From Phylloscopus collybita (Eukaryota; Chordata; Aves; Passeriformes; Phylloscopidae), in NCBI GenBank assembly GCA_027886175.1, contig JAJNNQ010000023.1, positions 2,076,501 through 2,140,500 of the forward strand: a DNA stretch of 64,000 bases, read 5' to 3'. The position numbers were made by a program, and so were the translations under genes. The notes beneath the pieces are model-generated. The model searched no databases and was not told the origin of the DNA. It saw only the letters and a list, made by a program, of their open reading frames with translations. Positions 56,027 to 64,000 of this stretch are shown in pieces; position 1 is the first letter of the stretch, and each line of letters starts with the position of its first letter.

Positions 56027-58427
56027 GCTACAGGAGTTGAAACCCCACATGTACAAAAGCTTCCAGACACTGCTGCCCCTCACTCCTCCCACATACTGGG
56101 GTCTTGGGGGTACCATTCAGAGTTTAATTTACTGAAGGATTAAAAACATCACTGGGAAACCTTTAAACCAAGCACGCATGGCATTCTCAGATGTTTACAG
56201 TGAGGGCTCCACGATCTGCTTCCTCTCTGCAACCAAACTCTCCAGGATTCCAAGAGGATAAAGCAAATGGGAGGGCTGGAAAGAGCAGCAGTTCCAAAAC
56301 TGTGATTTCAACACAGAACCTGCACATCCACGTGCCCAGGGAGCGTGGAAGCCTTAAGGGGTTTATGGCTTTCTTCTGAAAGAGCCATGCAATGCAGTCC
56401 TGCTCAATATGAACTCAGGAAAATATCATTTCTGACAAGGGTGGGCTCTAAACCAGAGCTTTAACACTATTAATTTTAATCTCTGCCTCTCTGGGCTCTC
56501 TTGATGAAATTTATTCTAAACAGCAGAATAGATTCCCAAATGGTGCCAACCACCTTTTCTTGGAGGCCAGTGGACCTCTGCCAACCTATGCTGATTCCAT
56601 ATTTACAAGGTCCCTTAACAGATAGAATTCAGATACTTTGAGAGGTCCAAATGATAAAAAGCAGCACTAAACTAGGGGGCTGAAAAGGGGGACAATGGGC
56701 AGACAGATTTCAAAAACCCATTCATGAGCCTTTGCTTTGGAAGAACCTGGGCCACAGTCAGAACAAAACCAGCATGACTGTCCCCACAGCCTCATTCAGG
56801 GAAATCAGTGATTTATCAGGGCCACAAGTAGATGAAAATCCAGAGGATGCTTCAAGAGACAAAACCCTCTGATGTTGAAAGGGAAACTGCCCTCAGCTTC
56901 CACCTCATACTACAATGAGGCATCATTTTTTTATTTTTTTTTTAGAAGTCCTGGGGTGAGTAAGGAGCAAGCAGGTTGTCAGATCAAGCAGCTCCATGTC
57001 TGCAGGACTGATGGGCACTTGTGAAGAACCCTTCCCTCCCCAGTGAGTTACCAGGCAGCCAGAAATGGCTGAGTAAAGATGCCCAGAGCACCCAGCCATG
57101 CTTCTCCTTCCACTCAACTCCTTTACATACCTCTGCCTCCACCACAGCCAAGGGAGAGGCAGCCCTGCTACTGGACAGCCTTTTTTGGCCACACAAATAT
57201 GACAGGGGAAATTTCAGGCTCTAACTACTTTGCTAAATAACATGTAATGGGTAGAAACTGTTCAACTCACTATTCAGTCTGCTCTCAGTGCAGATTAACT
57301 CACAAATTCTGCCTCTGAGCATCCCAGCACGTCCCAAGCTTTACTCCAGGCAGAGTGAGATCAGCATTTGCTTGATGTGGTTTTCCTAAAGGGAAAAAAA
57401 AAATACATTTAAAAGACTGGCCTTCTATTCAAAAAGGGGTCAACAATACAACAAAATAGGTCACGTCACCTTAATTGGGAAATCATAAATTTGAGGCTGT
57501 CCCCATCCCAGTAAAACAGCAAGGATCTTTGTTCCAAGCATTAGGCAAAAGCCAGCACCCTTAGCCAAAATAACTTTTCAAGCAAACTCTCATTGAATAA
57601 ATCTTTCACACCGAGGGGAACATTTTTCAGTACTCTGTTTTTTAACACCATTAACTTTAACTGTCAAGCCTGACAAGTATGGAAAACTGTTTTCTTACAA
57701 AAGTTAACACAAAAAAACATTTTCCACTAAAAGGAGTTTTACTCCCTACACATTAACTCGCCATTTTACCATTTAACTCTAATTGCTATTTTTCTCCATT
57801 CCAAATTTCTTTTCCTCTCCAGGACCTGGACTTTAAAGAGTCCAAGCAGCCAAAAATCAGCACTTATTTATAGAAGTTCTGTGACATGCCTGTGCTGTAA
57901 TGAAGTAATTATATTAAAAAGAAAGATCTGGGAATAACCATGACCCGTTAATCACATTCATTCACAGGCTGCTATTCTTTTTTTTCCCCTACTGTTTCCA
58001 AAAGTCTAGGTGAATTCTTGAAAATAATCAGGAGTTTAAAAAACATTTGGGCACTTTCAGAGCTGAATCAGAACAGGAATTAACAGCCACATGAGGATAA
58101 AGTCCATTAGAGGACCCGTGAGCTGTGGGCACCAGTCTCAGGGGGAATTCATCTCTCCTCACTTCACCCTCTGAACATTACATTTAGTCTTGGGGGTCTC
58201 CTCAGTCAGTGGAAAGCATCAGTAGACATCAACCTCATCAGGACCAGTCCCTCCTGGTGAGGGAGTGGAGCCTGTGTGTGGATGTGCCTCTGGCCTCCAA
58301 AGAGGGGAAGGAACCAGTAAGATGGTTTACAGAAAGATGGTTTACAGTAAGAGGCTGAGTGAATTAATCTGTATCCACAACGCTTTAGTAAGTGACAAGG
58401 TTTTCAGAAAATTCAGTCCTGGGTTCA
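56027..58427. other. Unassigned, partly AT-rich
   Basis: No gene or clear repeat is seen. 57400-58080 is AT-rich and has almost no open frames. Confidence 0.5.
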
Positions 58428-58576
58428 TTGTTTGTTGGGTTTTGGGTTTTTTGGGGTTTTTTTTGGGGGGGGGGAGGTTTTTTGGGGAGGTTCTTTGGTT
58501 TGTTGGTTTATTTGTTGGGTTGTTGGGGGTTTTGTTGGGGTTTTGTTTGTTTGTTTGTTTGTTTTGTTTTTGTTTT
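58428..58576. repeat. G/T-only low-complexity tract, about 150 bp
   Basis: Only three A (58475, 58488, 58510) and one C (58493) interrupt G/T sequence. It includes a G10 run at 58465-58474, several G4-G5 runs and a (TTTG)n tail at about 58542-58566. Its composition matches 37603-37782. Confidence 0.95.
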
Positions 58577-59675
58577 CCCTAAAATCCTCATCAAAGCTGC
58601 TAAGAAACAAAAGAAACTCCTGAACCACTTCTAGAGCAGCCTGTTTTTGTGAGCCCTCCTCCTGTGTGGGACACAGGCAGCTGAGCTGGGAGCACACGTC
58701 GAGCCAGAGGCCCTTGGAGTAATCGATGACAAAACCAGATGAGACCACTGTGATTTTGACTTCTGACCCCTTGGATAACACAGGTCACAAGACTTCCCAG
58801 AATTGACTCCTTCTAAAACTAGAGCAGGAATACCAGGAAAAGAGAAACCATGTAAAAATTTCCAGTGAAACAGAGAGCTTCATATTTCTCAGTGTGCCGT
58901 TGTGAGTGGTTAATTGCCCTCGCTGCTGAGTGTGGTTTATGTCTAGTCTGAGTTCCTCTACCTTTGGTTTCTCTCTGCTGGGTTTTATTTCCTTTATTTG
59001 CTGGACTGAACTCAGCTTTCTCACTGTATTTATGTTTCTGTCCATCAGAGTGATCAAAACTCTGTCACCTTTCTCTCTGTCGGATGATGCAAAGCGTCTG
59101 CTCCAGTCTCCAGTGGGTTGGATGTGCTTTCCAATCATTTAATGAGCCCTTTTTTCCCAATTCTCTCCAAATGCTGATGACAACTTTTTCCTTGAAGCCT
59201 CAACTGGAAACTGCAGGAGGAATCCCTTCCTCCTTGTCTCAAATATTCCTGGTTTTGTACCCCCAAATATGACATTTTTCTTCTCTGCCACACTCTCACA
59301 CAGGGGTCTGTGCTTGCTGAGGGTCCCACAGCTCCACATGTCTTTTTCAGTGTCAGCTGCTCCCTGGGCATGGGTCCTATTAAAACCTGTTGCTTGTTTT
59401 CATTTAGGTTACTGATGGGACCCAAATCATTCTGCTCTGGTGATCTGTCTTTCATTTCAGTGATCTTCAGATTCTGACCTCACCACAGAGGTAGATCTGT
59501 GATCACCCCCAGGACTCCATCAGAAGCGTGTCCATTCACTGATGAATTTCCATTTAAAATGGGAGAGTACAGCACTTTCTTATCTATTCCAGTGGTGCCT
59601 AATTGGTTTTCTATCATCCCAGTCTTGTATGAGAAGGTATTTGTAGCCAAAGGCAGTTCTTGCAAGGGACCACGG
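58577..59675. other. Unassigned, with minus-strand open frames
   Basis: Two adjoining minus-strand frames (58785-59138, 117 codons; 59135-59455, 106 codons) are rich in K, R, E and T rather than low-complexity. I recognise no family in them, and they may be decayed retroelement sequence or chance. Confidence 0.3.
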
Positions 59676-59766
59676 GGTGTTCCAGGTTGGAGAGGGCCTC
59701 AGGAGGTCACCTGCTCCAACCTGCAGGGTCAGCCATGAGATCACATCAGGATCCTCAGGCCTTCCC
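59676..59766 (-). mobile_element. CR1-like 3' fragment
   Basis: 'caggttggagagggcctcag' then 'gaggtcacctgctccaacct' fits the antisense CR1 3' region, but with less support than the other copies. It abuts an older CR1 fragment on the same strand. Confidence 0.6.
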
Positions 59767-59767
59767 A

Positions 59768-60040
59768 GAAGTTTATCATATCTATACTATTACATTTATC
59801 AACACAATTTGTAATCTTCCCAGGGAAAAAAAAATCTAATTAGACAAGAGCTATACTCTCTAAGCCCATGTTGATTGACACTACTTGCATTAATCCCTTT
59901 AATTCTTTACTAATTACATGCCCTATCAGCAATTCCATTATTTTGTCTAGGATTAATGTCAGGCAGAAAAACCCTTAGTTCTGTGAGCCACCTTGTTTAT
60001 CCCTTAAAAAATAATGGCACACAGCTAAAATTCTTCCACA
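59768..60040 (-). pseudogene. Ancient CR1 reverse-transcriptase fragment
   Basis: The minus strand retains recognisable remnants of the CR1 ORF2 reverse transcriptase. One frame gives WKNFSCVPLFFKG (near 60036-59998), which fits the family's conserved W-K-x(4)-VP-x-FKKG block. Further 3' another frame gives VDKCNSIDMINFW (near 59800-59763), which fits the DKGNSIDVIYLDF region. Stops and frameshifts separate them, so this is a dead fragment of about 270 bp. Such old amniote CR1 pieces are much more diverged than the avian CR1 tails elsewhere in the window. The enzyme would normally copy CR1 RNA at a nicked target. Confidence 0.75.
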
Positions 60041-62208
60041 CAAATGTAACTTGCTGGCATTTATTATCTCTAATTAAGAGCTGCTATACAATCCTCATTC
60101 AGTATAAAAGGTGTTTTATTGTTAAAGGACATGATCACACAGTCTCCCTTTTTCCCTTGTAAGGAACAGAAATATTTATTGAACTCTTCAAAATTCTGTT
60201 CAGTATTGCTAACAACACTATCATTTTCATGTAGCACTGAGCTATTGTAAACATAGTTACTCCACTCAAGAAAGAGAGCTGCATTTCTATGGGGATTTAA
60301 TTTTGAAAGCCATATGTTGGAGCCTTGTGCTGCAAACTCTAAAAATGTGCTCGGAATTCCTAAAATTATACTTGAAAATATCCAGACACAAAAACAATTG
60401 CATCTAACATAGAAGAAATTCTATATTAGACCTCATTTTTGCAGATCAAGGGGAACTGATGACAGAATGTAAAAATATAGCAGCAGCTTAGGTACAAGAG
60501 ACTGATTTGATTACATTTGTTATGTGCAAATAGAATAAAGTCCAAATGAGTAATGTATCTACTTGATGATTTCCAATGCCAGCTTAACAAAGCTGAAAAT
60601 AATTACAAAGCAAAACAACTGAAAGAAAGAATTTGAGCAGGAATATGTGACTGATAATTGGGAACTGTTCAAGACCATTTTCCTCCCTACACAGAGGAAC
60701 CACAATCCTATGGAAAAGAGAGAAGGCTGAGCTGGCAAAAAAAAAGCTGCTCTGGCTTGGAGGACAAGCAAAAGCCAAATCATGAAGAAGAAAATAAATG
60801 GGAAATTCTCCTTAAAAGACAAGAAATGGTAATGGCAATGAACAGAAGTCAGCAGTAAGAAATTTCACAAAACCGATAAGGGATGTGTGGGTTGAAGGAA
60901 AATAAAAACATAATTTATTTTATTTAAAAATAAAAAAAAAGAGGAAATTAAAATCCTCACTCACGAGGGAGAAGATGCTTCCACGGCAAAGATTTATTTG
61001 CAAAGTAAGGTTGTTGAGGAAGGTCCTTAAGGGTTAAATTCCCTGGCTGTCTCCTCCTCTTCTCCACCCACCTCCCTCCTCCCCTCCCTAGCAAAGGATC
61101 CTTGTGAAAGATTTGTGTTCTGTACTCGATATGCACCAAGAGAGAGACTCTGGTCTGGCCTTTTTAATAAAGGGCAATTCCTTTGCATTCTCAGATGTCC
61201 CTTAAAAACCAAACTCTGATATTTCTGCCGTATTATTACTCTGCTCTGTAAGGAAACCCAGGAAACCGAGGAAACCCATTTGCTGCACAGGTGTGACCTG
61301 CTCCTGGACTGCTCAACAGTTCCTCCCTGGTTAAGAAAAACCCCTCTGGAGAAACTGGCACTTGGAGGCAATTAACAGACCTCCTCCACCTCCTGTTTTG
61401 CCAGTTTTTGTTGGCAGCTGCATCCAGCCCCTGGGACTGCCATGCCAGTCCTTACAACTGTGCCACATAAAAGTGGAACTGGGGAAACGGCGTGTGGAGC
61501 CTCAGGAAAAAGGAGGTGCCTGAAACGCTGCTTGTCTTGGCTTTTTTCCTTAACCTGTGTGCCATTCTTAATGATGCACCTCATGATTCAGCTTGCACAG
61601 CACTGGTAATTAGCTTTGGAGAAGGTAAGGGCTGCGTGGCAGCGAGATAAATTTAACTCTGGAGGTGAGCAGAATCCCCAAAACAACAAGCAGAGGAGAA
61701 GGGTGTTCCTGTAACCAGGGGGAGGTGGGGAGTGAATACCTGGCTCCCCAAGATGCAGCTGCTCAGCAGCACCTCTGACCACAGGGCCAGCTCTAGTTGA
61801 CCACAGAGAACCACCTGGGGTGAGAAAGAGCCACTCTGCAGAGCCCAAAGGGAAGGGTCAAGCTCCTCAGCATCTTGGCCAAAATCCTCATAAATGAGAA
61901 GACTGCACTGAACTCCTCAAACTACTGCCTTAGGAAGTCCTTCTTCCTTTTCCAAGCAGACAGAATGAGGCAGGGAGGGAATTTAGGTCCACGTTAAGTT
62001 TAAATGCAGGGCTTGGAATCAAGGGACTTGTTTGGGTTTAGATTCACAGATTCTTATCTCTTCAGATGGGGTAGCCTGACCTCCTGCATCACCCAGGTCA
62101 TGCAACTGCATTTAAAAAAAACCAAACAAACAACTGTATTGAGCTCCTTAACTTCTATATGAACTGAAGATGGGAATTTGGGCCAAAGGGAAAGGAGAGA
62201 AGCAGGAG
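60041..62208. other. Unassigned, AT-rich to about 60950
   Basis: No gene is seen. An A/T-rich tract lies at 60898-60955. Frames of up to 114 codons have no recognisable features. Confidence 0.5.
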
Positions 62209-62502
62209 TGTTGCAATAGGACACAAATGAACAACACTCACACACTGAGATGTCCAAGGCAGAAAAGGGGCAGTTTATTTACAGACCTTGACATTTATAG
62301 AATTCCAGCAGTGACCATGGATTAGAGAAAGAGAATTGTCCTCTCCAACCACACTGGTCAAACCAACAGTCCATCAATCCTCTCCTCCTCCAGAAAGGAA
62401 TGCAAAACAATCATTGCTTACATGAAAAGTGCGTGAAAAAAACTCCACCACAAAAGTAAAAGGCTGAAAGAACTTTAGAAAAACTTTAGGAAAGCAGGGC
62501 AA
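62209..62502 (-). mobile_element. LTR, family C, second copy
   Basis: It starts TGTTGCAATA and follows 829-1162 along its length: 'caacactcacacactgagat', 'cagtttatttacagac', 'ctctccaaccacactggtca' and 'gaactttagaaaaacttta'. AATAAA lies on minus (complement of 62274-62279). The right end is damaged ('gggcaacca' where 'gggcaaca' is expected), and no duplication of CAGGAG is found after it. Confidence 0.8.
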
Positions 62503-64000
62503 CCACAAACAACTTTTAGACAACAAAAGCAAGCGTGGAGTGAGAGCCAGGCACGACTCATGCACCCAGGCTGCCTGGATTTGAAGGCATGGAGCAGTCA
62601 GTGCCTGCTGCTGGGTGAACTTTAGATGGATGGCTGGGAAAGTGGGGACTTGTGATGGAAGCAGACTCACAGTCTCATTGCTGGGGCTACCACCACAACT
62701 CCTGCATGCAAGATGCTTCTTCTTTGCTACTCCAGCACGCTGCTCACGAGGCAGCTGTTGGGATGAACTATGCTTCCTGCAGAATAGGAACTTGCCTGCT
62801 TGAGGCAGTGGTACCATACTCTGCCACTGAATTAATCTGCCATGTGACAGGCAGACAGAGTACTTGAATACGCCCAGAGCCCAGTGAATTTGGCTCTCTA
62901 TCACCAGGGATATTTCCTCTATGCAAGCAGACTCCATCATGATCAGGGAAAAAAAAGGAACCAAGTTTACATGCTAGACAAATATGTATTTGCCAGCCTG
63001 TCAGTAAACTATTACTTCAACCTGAGCTATTGCTTTCCCCCCTGCTTTTGTTATTTAGCCTGGAAGCACAAGATACAATCACAAAGAACAGGACTCTCAG
63101 GTGAGGCTATATGCAAGACTTCAGAGCTGTATGGACTTGGATAAATATTGCAGCAAATACTCAAGGTGTGTTCAATTCAGCCACAGACACTTTCTGCCAT
63201 GGTAAGTGTTCAGAAAATGAAAACGGGGTACAAAGATCTATTCTCTCCTACAAAACACTGAATGCTCACCTGAGGGAGACTGATTCCTGTGTCTGGCATT
63301 TGCTTCTCTTAGGCCAGATCCAAAATGATGCAGGGAGGAGACTCAGGCTCAGAGGCATTTTGGAGGATGATAATTCATTAGGGAGCCACTGCAAAACCAG
63401 AGACATATCTGGAAATGAAAAAGACCTCACAAGTACCCTCACCTTTCCTCTGGCCACCTCAGGATTGATCCCAAACCTTCATCTGTCCACAGAAGGGAAA
63501 CCCTACAAAAAGGCAATTCTGTGAACCAAGGGAACCCAAATGTTCTGCTGGCCTCTGGGACAGCCCAGCCCATCTTTGCTGCTGCAAGCTGGTACCTCTC
63601 TCAAGAGTCAGATTTCCCAAGCTCATGGACAAGAAATCAGACAGCAGGAGGCCAGGCTCTTTTCCCACATTCTTCAGGTCATCTGTACCATAGATTCCTG
63701 TTACTGAGCTTTTTTTTTGACCCTGCAACCTTGGCCAACATAATCTTTCTATTATCAGGAGGAAATAGTGATAGTTTTTTATTACATCTACCTGTCTTAG
63801 ATTTATTGCACCCAGAAGGATGGCTGTGTTTTCTATTAAGAAGTATCTTTATTTTACCATATCACTAAAAGAGAGAAGCATCCACGTCCTGAAAGCTGTT
63901 CAGCCCAACCACCCCACACTTAATATTTTTCCTTGCTAAAAAAAAAAAAAAATGGCAGGAGTTACTAAGGCCTTAAATTAGTAAAACTCCTAAGTATAAA
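62503..64000. other. Unassigned non-coding sequence to window end
   Basis: No gene is seen. A 196-codon minus-strand frame (62374-62964) starts here and ends inside the LTR, so it is not treated as a gene. A runs lie at 62948-62955 and 63938-63952. Confidence 0.5.

Noticed and set aside
62374..62964. 196-codon minus-strand frame
   Set aside because: Its C-terminal part lies in the family C LTR, and the rest shows no domain. One frame of this length is roughly expected by chance in 64 kb read in six frames.

Overview
The window looks like non-coding nuclear DNA from a bird, most likely a passerine. The evidence is the repeat content. There are several truncated CR1 LINE fragments carrying the avian 3' end, which reads as repeats of ATTCTATGAT or its complement. 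There are also short solo LTRs of avian endogenous-retrovirus type, some with clean 4-bp or 6-bp target-site duplications. I see no Alu, L1 or tRNA-SINE, long simple-sequence tracts are common, and CpG is strongly depleted outside a few short islands. I recognise no complete protein-coding gene, tRNA, rRNA or CRISPR array. The six-frame open reading frames are short or run through tandem repeats, and their number and lengths look like what chance gives in 64 kb. I read this as intergenic or long-intron sequence.

Layout. Positions 1-7400 hold a solo LTR with a perfect 6-bp duplication (829-1162), a chimeric LTR block with an AT-rich expansion inside it (3441-3908), a 1-kb minisatellite of 31-bp units (5391-6381) and a 572-bp LTR-like element (6758-7329). 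Positions 7400-24000 are mostly unassigned. They contain an old palindromic repeat (about 9651-9728), a CR1 tail (14226-14363), a CpG-rich patch ending in a consensus splice donor (14808-14866), an LTR-like stretch (about 14867-15660) and four long microsatellites: CATC-type at 17.2 kb, CAC/CAT at 19.3 kb, GAGGA at 21.1 kb and TA at 23.4 kb. Positions 26000-31000 carry two CR1 fragments and two exon-like segments on the minus strand (26972-27068 and 29320-29436). Of these, 29320-29436 is the best coding candidate in the window, but I do not recognise the protein.

Positions 35000-42000 are an LTR-rich zone. A solo LTR of family A lies at 35159-35614 and one of family B at 41211-41635, each with a perfect 4-bp duplication. 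Between them a family A LTR is inserted into an inverted family B LTR (38455-39355). Positions 42000-52000 hold a second small CpG cluster, a possible conserved non-coding element and three CR1 fragments, one containing a 44-bp tandem expansion. Positions 52000-64000 are largely unassigned. They contain a second G/T-only tract, an old CR1 reverse-transcriptase fragment (59768-60040) and a second member of the LTR family seen at 829.

There is no operon or pathway to describe. What the window records is repeat history: insertion, nesting, inversion, local tandem expansion and decay. I found no convincing new functional system. LTR family letters A to F are my own labels, and no repeat-database search was possible.
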